Counted from the stretch's first letter, positions 15,187 to 24,730 are shown. The stretch: DNA of 49,175 nt from Christensenellaceae bacterium Phil7 (GCA_001940845.1 MSGV01000028.1:1-49175); one strand, 5' to 3'. Notes: generated by a model from the sequence alone, not told the origin. A program made the numbers and translations.

Positions 15187-15730
15187 TCTTAATAATAAAC
15201 ACCGGGATAGGTGGATCCTTCATCCAGTTATGAAAATAAACCACCAAAACCTGATAAAGCTGGTTATCCAGCCGTTTCAGCCACTCGAGCAGTTTATCCC
15301 GCTCATCATAGCCAGTTGCGCCACCGTGATAGATAGAAACACACAGCAATCCGCCTGGCTTGAGCAGCTCCAAGCCAGCAATAATTGCTTTACTTGTGCT
15401 CTCAAAATGTGTAAATATACTATGATCTCCGTTTGGCAGGTAGCCAAGGTTGAATACCACAGCACTTACAGTCAAAGGCTCAGCATATCGTCCCATGTTC
15501 TCGTGCGATTCAAGATGCAGCTCAGCACTAAGCCCCTCAGATTTCAAAAGGGATCTCGTGCTCTCTATCGCCTGCTCCTGTATATCAAATGATACCACCC
15601 TTCCGCGATCACCCACAAGTCTACATAGAAAAGCCGTATCCTTGCCTCTTCCCGCCGTTGCATCAATGCAGATATCGCCTTCATGAACGTGCTTTGAAAG
15701 CGCATCATGCACCAGAGCTAATGCATTCAT
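15179..15730 (-). CDS. mnmM: SAM-dependent methyltransferase of the YtqB/MnmM family
   Basis: 183 residues from the ATG at 15730, chosen because AGAGG stands 7 nt before it; a TTG 20 codons upstream has no site. The Rossmann fold starts with AIRCIDATAGRGKD-like residues (CIDATAGRGKDTAFL), then GRVVSFDIQEQAI and the family motif VFNLGYLPNGDHSI. The end SIYHGGATGYDERD matches the rRNA_methylase/YtqB family. YtqB-type proteins were shown to be MnmM, which completes mnm5s2U at position 34 of tRNAs from the nm5 intermediate in bacteria without MnmC. Overlap with tgt supports a tRNA-modification role. The family is firm; the exact substrate follows from family knowledge. Confidence 0.85.
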   Translation of the reverse strand: MNALALVHDALSKHVHEGDICIDATAGRGKDTAFLCRLVGDRGRVVSFDIQEQAIESTRSLLKSEGLSAELHLESHENMGRYAEPLTVSAVVFNLGYLPNGDHSIFTHFESTSKAIIAGLELLKPGGLLCVSIYHGGATGYDERDKLLEWLKRLDNQLYQVLVVYFHNWMKDPPIPVFIIKNE

Positions 15731-15831
15731 ACCTTGTCCTCTCAGTAAATCAGTTTTCCCAAGCATATCATGGATCTTGGTATTTTGCAAATAAAACTTA
15801 AGATATACTCATTTAAAACTACATAAAGAAA

Positions 15832-15857
15832 AGAGGATCCCACTTTGGAGATCCTCT
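15832..15857 (-). terminator. Terminator of the opp operon
   Basis: An 8-bp AGAGGATC stem (15832-15839 with 15850-15857) followed on the minus strand by TTTCTTTATG, just past the DUF3899 stop. Flanking As allow bidirectional use. Confidence 0.75.
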
Positions 15858-15864
15858 AAATTCT

Positions 15865-16284
15865 TTATACGAGATTGGAATATATCACGTTCAGCACAAT
15901 GCCTATAACTGTGAACGCGGCACCCACTATTATGAAATGCCATGATATTTTTCGCTTACCCTTCACCGAGTCCTTGTATTCAGAATAGGACTTTGGTGCT
16001 TTCTCGTCATCCCTATAATTTTTGGAAACACGCCAAAAACTTTTGAAAGTATATCCCAAGCCATCGAAAGTACCCTCTTTATTGCAGATACTCAACAGGC
16101 CAAAACATAGAGAGACAATACCAGGAACGGTTACAGCATCGCAGAGAATTTTTACGATATCAACCAGTTCAGTCTTAGCGAACAGATCCTTGGAAAGGCA
16201 AATCACCAATGCAACAACCATCAGCGAAACAGCAGTGGAAATATAATTTACCCATAGCTTGTTCTGTTTATATCTTGATTCCAT
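15865..16284 (-). CDS. DUF3899-type small membrane protein
   Basis: 139 residues with three hydrophobic helices (about 14-30, 46-66 and 116-136). The central KEGTFDGLGYTFKSFWRV and the following basic cytoplasmic loop match the DUF3899 pattern common in Bacillota. Function is not established for the family. It begins 18 bp after oppF and ends at the shared terminator, so it is very likely the last gene of the opp operon. Confidence 0.7.
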   Translation of the reverse strand: MESRYKQNKLWVNYISTAVSLMVVALVICLSKDLFAKTELVDIVKILCDAVTVPGIVSLCFGLLSICNKEGTFDGLGYTFKSFWRVSKNYRDDEKAPKSYSEYKDSVKGKRKISWHFIIVGAAFTVIGIVLNVIYSNLV

Positions 16285-16302
16285 TCTCCATCCTTACTAT
16301 GC

Positions 16303-17382
16303 TTACTTACCGATTCTTTCAGCATCAAGCTTCTCAATTTCGCGCTGGTAGTCCTCAAACTCCTTCGTATTACAATATACAAAGTGATTTGGCCATACCT
16401 CACGGAAGCTCGGACCCTCCTGAGAATAATCATGAGCGAGCGCTGGCACGTATGTAATACGCTTGCGCTTCTTCTCATAATGAGGATCGGGCAAAGGTAT
16501 TGCAGAAAGCAGAGACTTTGTATATGGATGCAAAGGATGATTGAATAGTTCATCGGCATCCGCAAGCTCAACCATCTTGCCATAATACATAACTCCAATA
16601 CGATCTGAAAAATATTTGACCACGCTCAAGTCATGAGCTATGAACATTATTGTCAGACCCATATTGTCACGAAGATCGTTCATCAAATTGATAACCTGTG
16701 CCTGAATTGAAACGTCCAGTGCACTGATCGGTTCATCAGCAATGATGAGGTCCGGTCTAAGAATTATAGCGCGTGCAATACCGATACGCTGACGCTGTCC
16801 TCCGGAGAATTCATGAGGATAACGCTCGGCATGCTCTGGAACAAGCCCAACCTGAGTGAGCACATCCGCAACCTGCTGATCGATAAATTCCTTATCGCGA
16901 ATACCGCGGATTCTGAGGCCTTCTGCAATGATTTCGCGAACTGTCATACGAGGGTCTAATGAACCAATTGGATCCTGGAATATCATTTGAATCTTGGTCA
17001 TCAGATCCTTATTAATCTTTCCATCCTTTTGGAGTCTTTCGTATTCAGCATTATCCCCTGCGGCTTTCGCTGCAGCCAACGCCGCCTTATGGCGTTTCTT
17101 CGCATCGATACCCATACCGATACGAGTTCCACGGAAATATACATCGCCATCAGTCATTTCGTAAAGACCGATGATAGAACGGCCAGTCGTAGTCTTACCG
17201 CAGCCTGATTCACCAACCAAGCCAAAAACCTCACCCTTGCGAATCTCAAAACTCACATCATCAACTGCTTTGGTTGCCTTGAAATACTGCTTCAGGTGCT
17301 CCACCCTTAGAAGGGGTTCCTTAGTCGGATCAAAATTGGGAGTATAATTATCTACCCTAAGTTTCTTATCGAGCTCTGACAT
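16303..17382 (-). CDS. oppF: Oligopeptide ABC transporter ATP-binding protein OppF
   Basis: 359 residues. Walker A is GESGCGKT (57-64), the Q-loop is MIFQDP (133-138), the signature SGGQRQR (193-199), Walker B LIIADEP (212-218), and the switch histidine sits in IAHD (about 248-251). The C-terminal [16 protein letters not shown] segment is the oligopeptide/dipeptide transporter extension. An extra segment of about 35 residues rich in Ala and Lys (about 92-127) sits between Walker A and the Q-loop, longer than in typical OppF. Its start codon shares bases with the OppD stop, so the ATPases are coupled. It powers peptide import as a heterodimer with OppD. Confidence 0.93.
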   Translation of the reverse strand: MSELDKKLRVDNYTPNFDPTKEPLLRVEHLKQYFKATKAVDDVSFEIRKGEVFGLVGESGCGKTTTGRSIIGLYEMTDGDVYFRGTRIGMGIDAKKRHKAALAAAKAAGDNAEYERLQKDGKINKDLMTKIQMIFQDPIGSLDPRMTVREIIAEGLRIRGIRDKEFIDQQVADVLTQVGLVPEHAERYPHEFSGGQRQRIGIARAIILRPDLIIADEPISALDVSIQAQVINLMNDLRDNMGLTIMFIAHDLSVVKYFSDRIGVMYYGKMVELADADELFNHPLHPYTKSLLSAIPLPDPHYEKKRKRITYVPALAHDYSQEGPSFREVWPNHFVYCNTKEFEDYQREIEKLDAERIGK

Positions 17383-19466
17383 TATTCTTCACCCCCAAGT
17401 TTCTTCATTCTTTCAATTCTATCGGTAACAAGCTTGGGCGGCTCAACCTTTGGTGCATCGGGATGCAGCAGCCAAGTTGCCGCATAGTGCGTATCATTGA
17501 TCTTGAACATTGGCGGTTGCTCCTCAAAATCTATAGCCATAGCATACTTATTACGTTCGGCAAATGCATCTCCCTTAGGAGGATAGATCATGTTGGGAGG
17601 AGTACCGGGGATTGCATCAAGCTTATCCTTGGTATCAAGGTCAGGCATGGATGCGAGCAATGCCCAAGTATATGGATGTGCAGGTGCATAGAATACATCA
17701 TCAACGCTGCCGTATTCAACGATCTTTCCTGCATACATGACAGCAATTTTATCTGCCATATTAGCAACAACGCCAAGATCGTGAGTAATAAAGATGATGG
17801 ATAGATGGCGTTCCTCCTTGAGACGATTGATAAGCTCAAGGATCTGTGCCTGAATGGTAACATCAAGTGCAGTGGTAGGCTCATCACAAATAAGAATATC
17901 GGGATTCGCCGCAAGTGCGATAGCGATAACTATACGCTGCCTCATACCGCCGGAGAACTCAAACGGATACTGTTTGAAGCGACGCCTTGCATCACTGATA
18001 CCAACTTCTTCCATCAACTCAATTGCACGGATCTGAGCCTTACGCTTTGTTACCTTGAATACCATACGAGAGGCCTGATCGTCAAGATACGCAACCATTT
18101 CCTGTGCCAGTTCGAGATAATCAATCTTCTGAGCAGCAACAAGCTGATCGCTATAAGCATCACGAAGCCTCGTATGCGCCAGTCTGATATTGCCCTGATA
18201 CAGGTCAATATCCATCCGGTCCTTGAATTCGCGATCCTTTTTACCCGGATGATTCATCTTTTCAACCCTGCATGCGCGCCTGTAGGTATCGATAGCAGCA
18301 TTGATCGTGCTCTTATAAGTAAAGGCTGCGCTATCCTTGCGAATAGCAAGCATGTCTATAGAATCAATAACGGCCTTGATAATAGGCTTGCTATGCTGAC
18401 GGCAAGCATCCGGATCAATACGAGATTCAGCATTCAATCTATCCAACTCAGCATTAAGCAGTGCGACAACATCATCCTTCTTGCTGAAAGCATCATTGTT
18501 GGAATACTCCAAACCCTTAGCAATATCATTCAAGAACGAATCAAGGAAGTTCCTATGAAGAATGGCCTTTACGGCAGCATTATAAGATGCTACATCGCCA
18601 GTAAATACTGCATCGCAATCATTGGTTTGGCAATAACCGATTGCAAAGAAATAGGGACGTTCATTCTTGAGAACATCTTCAAGAAGGTTTTTAATCTTCT
18701 TCAATATATCGTCGAGCTGTTTGTGGTCACCAGTATTGATATATTCCGGAAGAGCAGTCTTGAGCTGATCGATCATTGCACCCATGTTTGCATCATCGCG
18801 CGGAACGAGATAGGGGTTATATGCATTCTTCGAATCACTGATGATAAGCCTTATCTGCTTTGCAACAGCCTTAGGTGCACCATTGATCACATCGATGAGT
18901 GATTCATCAATATTTTTGACCATGGATTCAATGCGCTCGCGTGAATAATTATATTCACCCTCAAGCTTACTTCCGAAATGTATTGCCTTGTTGAAGACAG
19001 CCATATTAGCATCCACATTCTGGACGCCAGCATTCTTCATCGCAACAGCAAGCAGCTTTGTTTTAGCCTTATAGGTTCTGCTCGCCTCACGCTGGTTTGC
19101 TTTACCATTCAGAATCATCGCCTCCGTAAGCTGCGTACCAATCTTAACGATAGGATTCAAGCTGGACAGCGGATCCTGGAATATCATGGAAATACGGTTT
19201 CCGCGAATCTTATGAAAATCATCTTCTGATATCTTCATCAGATCCTGACCATCATAGAGTATTTCGCCGCCTTCGGGAATCGCATTTCCTGCAAGTATAC
19301 CCATAATAGCCCTTGCAGTTACGGACTTACCGGAGCCGGATTCACCAACGATAGCAAGAGTCTCCCCTGCTTCAAGGTCAAACGAAATATCGCGGACTGC
19401 CTTGACCGTGCCATTATTGGTACGGAAGGAAATGATTAAATCTTTAACTTCTAGTTTCTTAGCCAT
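17382..19466 (-). CDS. oppD: Oligopeptide ABC transporter ATP-binding protein OppD with a ~350-residue insertion
   Basis: 694 residues, about twice the usual 330-350. Walker A is GESGSGKS (41-48), the Q-loop MIFQDP (94-99), the signature SGGMRQR (505-511), Walker B ILICDEP (524-530), the switch THDLG (about 561-565) and the HPYTWALLASMPDL tail follows. All ATPase residues are therefore intact. Between the Q-loop side (about 122) and the helical domain just before the signature (about 472) lies an extra, mostly helical, highly charged block with no recognised family. The C-terminal motif that normally has several cysteines (RCPYA...C) reads RNKYAMAIDF, without cysteine. The reading frame is uninterrupted and codon use uniform, so this is not a misassembled fusion by eye. 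Coupled to OppC and OppF. Confidence 0.9.
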   Translation of the reverse strand: MAKKLEVKDLIISFRTNNGTVKAVRDISFDLEAGETLAIVGESGSGKSVTARAIMGILAGNAIPEGGEILYDGQDLMKISEDDFHKIRGNRISMIFQDPLSSLNPIVKIGTQLTEAMILNGKANQREASRTYKAKTKLLAVAMKNAGVQNVDANMAVFNKAIHFGSKLEGEYNYSRERIESMVKNIDESLIDVINGAPKAVAKQIRLIISDSKNAYNPYLVPRDDANMGAMIDQLKTALPEYINTGDHKQLDDILKKIKNLLEDVLKNERPYFFAIGYCQTNDCDAVFTGDVASYNAAVKAILHRNFLDSFLNDIAKGLEYSNNDAFSKKDDVVALLNAELDRLNAESRIDPDACRQHSKPIIKAVIDSIDMLAIRKDSAAFTYKSTINAAIDTYRRACRVEKMNHPGKKDREFKDRMDIDLYQGNIRLAHTRLRDAYSDQLVAAQKIDYLELAQEMVAYLDDQASRMVFKVTKRKAQIRAIELMEEVGISDARRRFKQYPFEFSGGMRQRIVIAIALAANPDILICDEPTTALDVTIQAQILELINRLKEERHLSIIFITHDLGVVANMADKIAVMYAGKIVEYGSVDDVFYAPAHPYTWALLASMPDLDTKDKLDAIPGTPPNMIYPPKGDAFAERNKYAMAIDFEEQPPMFKINDTHYAATWLLHPDAPKVEPPKLVTDRIERMKKLGGEE

Positions 19467-21034
19467 TATTCATCCGCTCCTCTCAGTGACGGGTTAAATG
19501 CATCGCGCAGACCATTGCCAAACAAGTTGAATGCAATCATCATGACAGCAATAACGGCTGCGGGAATGAGCAGAATATGGGGCTGGTACTGCAAATACTT
19601 CTGACCATCCGACATCATCGTACCGAGGGATACGCTGGTTGCGGAGTTGAAGTTTACAATGCCAAGGTAAGAGAATGTGGACTCACTCGTGATTATGCCG
19701 GGAATAGCAAATACAGAGCTCGTGATAACAGTACCGATAGCGTTCGGGAAGATGTGTCGGAACATCAATCTGAAATCGCCTGCACCAAGCGTCCTTGCAG
19801 CAAGGATATACTCCTGATTCTTAAAGCGATAGAACTGAGTTCTGACAACGGAAGCAGTACCTATCCAGCCCGTTACACAGAATGCCAACAGGAGTCCCCC
19901 CAGAACCGATGCCTTACCGGTATTAACCAAGTGCATCTGGAACAGAGTAACGATGATGTAGAGAGGCATACGCCAGAGGATATCAACGATACGCTCCAAA
20001 AGCATATCAACCCAACCACCGTAATAGCCCTCAATCGCACCATACATTGCGCCGAAGATAAAGCATACAGCCGCAACGCCGAATGAAAGAACGAGCGAGG
20101 TACGCAGACCATAAGCCATACGTGTTGCAATATCATAACCGGAACCGTCAGCACCAAAGGTAAATACAGGCTGATGACCGGTCACATACTCATAATAGTT
20201 GCAGTATAAAACGCGGATCTGAATTGTATTCGGGTCGCGCTGGAGCTGGTATTGGAGCTCACCATCCTTGTATAGATAGTTTGGAGTATACCCTGCAGCC
20301 TTTATATCATCGAGGGTCTTTAGGGCTTTTCCGTCCTCATCAAGAGGCTGAAGCTTTGCATTCGATTTATACCAGAGATCAGCATCGCTTGCATCGCCGC
20401 AATCCTCGCTGAAAATATCGATCATCGGATAGATTACTTTTTTGCCGGTCTCTTTCTCATACTCCTGAATAGCAGCAAGCCTTTTAGGGGTAACGTTGAG
20501 ATACTCAAAACCAATATAGTCATAGGAATCAACGCTGCAGCGGTAGGTACTCTTTGTTGCGCCCGCGCCTACACCGCTAGTGATAATACCGTGAACAGCA
20601 ACGATAGGATTATGCTCGGCATTTTCGGCAGCTTCCCATGTATAGTCGGTACGATCCCCATTCGGGTCCTCAGCACCCAGACCAATACCATGAATAAGTG
20701 CATAATACTTTTCATTCAGGGACATATTAGAAGCACCTGAGAATATCTTTATTCCGCCTAATTCAAGCTTTGGAAGTACCTTTGCATATTTTGCATCGGC
20801 ATCGCCAATCTTAAATATGGAAACCCAAGGAACGATAATCGCATAAAGGACTATCAGCAGAAGAATGACTGCTGCAACAACGGAAGCCTTATTCTTCTTG
20901 AAACGCATCCAAGCATCCTTGAAATAGCCAATGGGCTTGGTTTTAAGCTCCTTATCATGAAGCTTTTCATTTTGCTGTACGAAACGGAATCTTTCGGCAG
21001 CAATGTGTTGATAATTATTATTCTGCTGTGCCAT
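19466..21034 (-). CDS. oppC: Oligopeptide ABC transporter permease OppC with a large outside loop
   Basis: 522 residues from the ATG at 21034, one base after the OppB stop and preceded by GGGAGAGAG; a start 14 codons further up overlaps oppB. The first helix lies about 52-70. About 220 residues then separate it from the second helix, where usual OppC proteins (about 300 residues) have roughly 40-60. This loop should lie outside the membrane and face OppA. The conserved membrane part resumes at TFGADGSGYDIATRMAYGLR, and the EAA coupling motif is AARTLGAGDFRLMFRHIFPN. Five further helices follow. It pairs with OppB to form the channel. Confidence 0.9.
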   Translation of the reverse strand: MAQQNNNYQHIAAERFRFVQQNEKLHDKELKTKPIGYFKDAWMRFKKNKASVVAAVILLLIVLYAIIVPWVSIFKIGDADAKYAKVLPKLELGGIKIFSGASNMSLNEKYYALIHGIGLGAEDPNGDRTDYTWEAAENAEHNPIVAVHGIITSGVGAGATKSTYRCSVDSYDYIGFEYLNVTPKRLAAIQEYEKETGKKVIYPMIDIFSEDCGDASDADLWYKSNAKLQPLDEDGKALKTLDDIKAAGYTPNYLYKDGELQYQLQRDPNTIQIRVLYCNYYEYVTGHQPVFTFGADGSGYDIATRMAYGLRTSLVLSFGVAAVCFIFGAMYGAIEGYYGGWVDMLLERIVDILWRMPLYIIVTLFQMHLVNTGKASVLGGLLLAFCVTGWIGTASVVRTQFYRFKNQEYILAARTLGAGDFRLMFRHIFPNAIGTVITSSVFAIPGIITSESTFSYLGIVNFNSATSVSLGTMMSDGQKYLQYQPHILLIPAAVIAVMMIAFNLFGNGLRDAFNPSLRGADE

Positions 21035-21035
21035 A

Positions 21036-21995
21036 TTATCTCTCTCCCATCTTGATTCTCGGATCAAGGAAGCCATAGCTGAGGTCGGTCAATATAGCTG
21101 CGAGCAAACCAAATGCTGTATAGAACATCGATGTTCCGACAAACAGGTCATAATCTCGCTGGAACATAGCCGACAGCGTTAGACTGCCAACACCAGGAAT
21201 AGCGAAAATTTGTTCAAGAACCATAGAACCACTCATAACACTGAGGAATGTACCGATGATAACCGGAAGAATTGGAACCATAGCATTCTTGAGTGCATGG
21301 CGCACGATTGCTTTGCCCTTAGTCAAGCCCTTTGTGCGAGCCAAGAGCATATAATCGCTGGTAAGAGCTTCGGTAAGCTCAGCACGAACCGTTCTTGCAA
21401 AGTAAGCGATTTCATAGAATGCACTTGCGAGGATGGGAAGCATAACTGAATAGATCATTTTCCACGTCCACATTCCGCCTGCTTCATAGACAGAACTCAT
21501 TATGATCGGGAACCATTGGAGCTTGAAGCCAACGAAATATTGCAGGAAGAATGCAAGTACAAACGATGGAACCGAAATAAAAATGACGATTACAACTGAG
21601 ATTATCTGATCCCATATGGTATTTTTCTTTATAGCAGCAATGATGCCAAGGATGATACCAAATGGCAGGCCAATTGCGATAGCAAGCACGTTTACCATTA
21701 TGGTAGCGGGCATACGATCAAACAAAACATTCCATACAGGTTGCATATACTGAACCTTAAAGGAAGTGCCCCAATCCCATTTAGTGAAAATATTTCTCAG
21801 ATAAATGCCATATTGGGTCATTATCGGCTTATCCCATCCAAGGGCAATACGACGATCCATTTCAACCTGACCATCTTTGCCTAGAGGGATTTCCGTTTGG
21901 AGCGTTTTTATGAGGCAAAATGTTATTGTCATGATTATAAAGAATGTTATAATCAGAAATATAAGCCTCTTGATGATGTACTTAAATGTTCGCAT
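21036..21995 (-). CDS. oppB: Oligopeptide ABC transporter permease OppB
   Basis: 319 residues, normal length, with the N-terminal pattern MRTFKYIIKRLIFLIITFF. Six membrane helices are visible. The EAA coupling motif is LARTKGLTKGKAIVRHALKN, and the C-terminal LTDLSYGFLDPRIKMGER is typical. Unlike OppA, OppC and OppD it carries no large insertion. It is separated from oppA by 275 bp containing hairpins but no clear promoter, so it is probably transcribed by readthrough from oppA. Confidence 0.93.
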   Translation of the reverse strand: MRTFKYIIKRLIFLIITFFIIMTITFCLIKTLQTEIPLGKDGQVEMDRRIALGWDKPIMTQYGIYLRNIFTKWDWGTSFKVQYMQPVWNVLFDRMPATIMVNVLAIAIGLPFGIILGIIAAIKKNTIWDQIISVVIVIFISVPSFVLAFFLQYFVGFKLQWFPIIMSSVYEAGGMWTWKMIYSVMLPILASAFYEIAYFARTVRAELTEALTSDYMLLARTKGLTKGKAIVRHALKNAMVPILPVIIGTFLSVMSGSMVLEQIFAIPGVGSLTLSAMFQRDYDLFVGTSMFYTAFGLLAAILTDLSYGFLDPRIKMGER

Positions 21996-22024
21996 AGGCT
22001 GTTTCCTTATCTGTTTTATTTATC

Positions 22025-22225
22025 GGTGCAGATCCGATAAAACTGCACCCCGGAGATTCATGCCTAAATGGATTGCATTCAGGCATCGTTTGCAGCATTT
22101 TTATGCCCTACCTGCTTCTCGGCGCTACACTCATAAAAATAGCTGCAATCCGTGTTAAGCATTTACATTATGCTGTTAATGATAATGCCGTATACAGCCC
22201 CGGAACCGAAGCTCCGAGGCTGTAT
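22025..22225 (-). other. Structured oppA-oppB spacer with two or three hairpins
   Basis: The 275-bp gap between oppA and oppB holds a strong hairpin (22192-22225; ATACAGCC-type stem with a CTTCGG-containing loop). A GGTGCAG/CTGCACC stem lies at 22025-22049, and a TGCCT/AGGCA stem lies at about 22060-22086. None has a good T tract on the minus strand. Such hairpins usually stabilise or partly end the message after a binding-protein gene, giving more OppA than channel subunits. No gene was found here. Confidence 0.6.
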
Positions 22226-22270
22226 TGAGCTAAAGGTAATAAAATGAATACTACCTTTGCAGATGCCTAA

Positions 22271-24730
22271 TTACGTGTAATCAAGCTCGCCGTTCTCGCT
22301 GGCAACGAATTCGTCCCAAGCTTTATCATCATAGTTGAACTTCATGAGACGGACTCCGCCGTAGCCATACATGATGTCGTACTCATAGGTTGCATACTCA
22401 ATCTTATAGGAGTACATACCAACATTAGCATCGCATGCGATCGGGATCATATGTGCGCCCTTAACGAGGCTGGACTCAAGGTAGCTGAGGATGATAAGCT
22501 TTATCTCAGCATCAGCATCAGCATATTCGCCAGCACCATTCAGGCTCTTTGCCCAATCCTGATAGGTCTTGGTGAGGGTCTCACCATTGATGGGGATATC
22601 AACAGTCTCAGTGGTGGGGTTGAAGCCGCAGGACTCATGAATAGCAGCCATGCCGCCCATGTAGTCGGGTTCGCAATAAACGCGGATGGTGGAGAAGGGA
22701 TAGAATGCTGCACCGCCCCATGCGCCGCGAGCCATTTCAACCTTACCTGCTGCTACGTCAGCATACCTCTGCTCAACGTTGCCGCGATAGGTGATCTCGA
22801 TCTCACCAATATTCTCAATACCTTCGGTTGCTGCCTTAATGTAATCATTAAGCTTCTGATTCTCGTTGGTATAGTCGGTGGTGAGGGAACCAGCAGTTGC
22901 CGAACAAGTGAGAGCAATCTTCTGACCGGCAGTGTAGTTGCCATCGGCGATAGCCTTATCAACTGCTGCCTGGAAGAGATCCTTGGCCTTCTGTACATCG
23001 TAACCGGTGATGGAATCGTATGCTTCGTCAAGGGTCTTGTAGGTATCATTTGCTCCGCCGTAGGTCACATCGTAGATGCGGAGAACGGCTTCCTTAGCGG
23101 CATCGGTATCACGATAACGGGACTCTGCATCGTTCTCAACATTGTAATAATAGAGGCTGTTGAGGAGATAGAATGCGGGCTTATAACCGGGGGTGCAGTC
23201 GGCGCAGAGCTCCTGACGGTTGATGGACAGAGAGATAGCCTGACGGAACTCGTCGTAATAAAGGATTGCTTTGTTGTTGCCGTCATTTGCTTCCTGCTCA
23301 AGGGTCTTGAGAGCATCGAGATCGGTTGCAAAGATGTAGCGATAGGTATAGGTCTGGTCAGTCTTGAGGAGCCTGTCAGCAGTCCTGTACTTTGTCATAT
23401 CATCTGCGGTGAGCGCAACCTCATCGAGCGATCCCTGGTTGAACATGAGGAGCTGAGTTGTCTGCTCTTCAACGATATCATAGTGAACCCTGGTTGCCTG
23501 ATACTGGCCTTCATGCTTACCGTCAGTCCAGCCAAACCAATTTTCGTTCCTCTCGAGGATGAAAGCCTTACCGGCTTCGAAGCTAACCATCTTGTAAGGA
23601 CCGGATGCGCTGTAGTTATCAACGCCGGTACCATAGTTGGTGGTGAGCAGATCGCCGACCTGCTTGTAGCCTGCCTCATAGAGTTCCTTATTTACTATCC
23701 AACCGCTGGTGAGGCTGGTGAGGAAGTAGAACATGGACTCGGGCTGCTCGAGAACATAATAGATGGTGTATTCGTCGCCCTTAATAAGACCAACTTCACT
23801 CCATTCGATTGCCTCGTGCTTTTCGCCGCTCTCAACGAAGCAGAATTCCTTCCAAGCTTCGGGGTTGTTGTCGCCGAAAGCAACAGCAATAGCGGTAAGA
23901 GCCTCAACATCATCCTCGGTTATTGCGATATAACCCTGCTTATCATCGGTCTTACGACCCCAGATAGCCTTGTACATATCGGTCTCATCCTCTGCGATAA
24001 ACGCAGGCTTATAGCTGGCATTTTTATAAATTTCAGCAGCGGTGTCGCCAAAGAATACGCAGATCTCATCGGGATGTACGTAGTAGGTTTCGGCTTCCTG
24101 CTCAGCGGCATCAGTATAGATGGGCTGACCATCAAGATCGTTATTATAATATTTAAGAGCGTTCTTGATAGCAGATTCGCTGGTGGTGTAGCTGTTTGCA
24201 CGATAGTTCTTCATCTCGGAACTGATGCAGCGCTCCATGGAATAGATATAAGTATCAGCATTGATGGGGGTACCATCTTCCCACTTTGCATCGGGATTGA
24301 GCTTGATCTCATAAATATAGCCGGTGCCATCTTCGGGATAGTTGCCGTCTTCATCTGCTTCGAGCCAATCCTGAGCCTTATCCCAAGAGGCGGAAACATC
24401 CGTAACAGCAGTAACCATCTCGTATACCCACTCGTAGTAACCATCATCACCCATGGTGACGTCTACGGGGATACCTTCGATGTAGGTCATCAGTTCGCTT
24501 TCGTTGTTCATCTCCCAAGTATGGGGATTCCAAGTGTCAGGAGCTGCTGCCATCGCAAGACGGTATGTATACTCCTTCGCTTCCTCATTACCAGGTTCGT
24601 CGGTTGTTCCGGGAGCCTTGGTGTTGTTGGGATCGTCGCTGGGCTTATCATTTTCTTTGCACGCTGCAAGAACGGGCAAAACCATAAGAAGCGCCAGAAC
24701 GATGGCCAAGATTTTGGTAATCTTCTTCAT
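22271..24730 (-). CDS. oppA: Oligopeptide-binding lipoprotein OppA (SBP family 5)
   Basis: 819 residues, longer than the usual 540-600. The signal peptide ends in the lipobox VLAAC with the lipid-modified cysteine at 24. A Pro/Thr/Asp linker follows. The mature start YTYRLAMAAAPDTWNPHTW is that of family 5 solute-binding proteins. Later blocks such as WEDGTPINADTYIYSMERC, YSASGPYKMVSFEAGKAFIL and FRQAISLSINRQELC are also typical. Extra segments lie at about 195-330. AAGGAGG precedes the ATG, and a consensus promoter is upstream. It captures extracellular peptides and delivers them to OppBC. The enlarged OppA may match the enlarged outer loop of OppC; that link is inferred. Confidence 0.92.
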   Translation of the reverse strand: MKKITKILAIVLALLMVLPVLAACKENDKPSDDPNNTKAPGTTDEPGNEEAKEYTYRLAMAAAPDTWNPHTWEMNNESELMTYIEGIPVDVTMGDDGYYEWVYEMVTAVTDVSASWDKAQDWLEADEDGNYPEDGTGYIYEIKLNPDAKWEDGTPINADTYIYSMERCISSEMKNYRANSYTTSESAIKNALKYYNNDLDGQPIYTDAAEQEAETYYVHPDEICVFFGDTAAEIYKNASYKPAFIAEDETDMYKAIWGRKTDDKQGYIAITEDDVEALTAIAVAFGDNNPEAWKEFCFVESGEKHEAIEWSEVGLIKGDEYTIYYVLEQPESMFYFLTSLTSGWIVNKELYEAGYKQVGDLLTTNYGTGVDNYSASGPYKMVSFEAGKAFILERNENWFGWTDGKHEGQYQATRVHYDIVEEQTTQLLMFNQGSLDEVALTADDMTKYRTADRLLKTDQTYTYRYIFATDLDALKTLEQEANDGNNKAILYYDEFRQAISLSINRQELCADCTPGYKPAFYLLNSLYYYNVENDAESRYRDTDAAKEAVLRIYDVTYGGANDTYKTLDEAYDSITGYDVQKAKDLFQAAVDKAIADGNYTAGQKIALTCSATAGSLTTDYTNENQKLNDYIKAATEGIENIGEIEITYRGNVEQRYADVAAGKVEMARGAWGGAAFYPFSTIRVYCEPDYMGGMAAIHESCGFNPTTETVDIPINGETLTKTYQDWAKSLNGAGEYADADAEIKLIILSYLESSLVKGAHMIPIACDANVGMYSYKIEYATYEYDIMYGYGGVRLMKFNYDDKAWDEFVASENGELDYT

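Noticed and set aside
17805-18902. A 365-codon open frame opposite the OppD insertion
   Set aside because: This raised the question of whether the insertion is coded on the other strand. The OppD frame is continuous with intact ATPase motifs on both sides, and the opposite frame lacks a ribosome binding site and recognisable domains.
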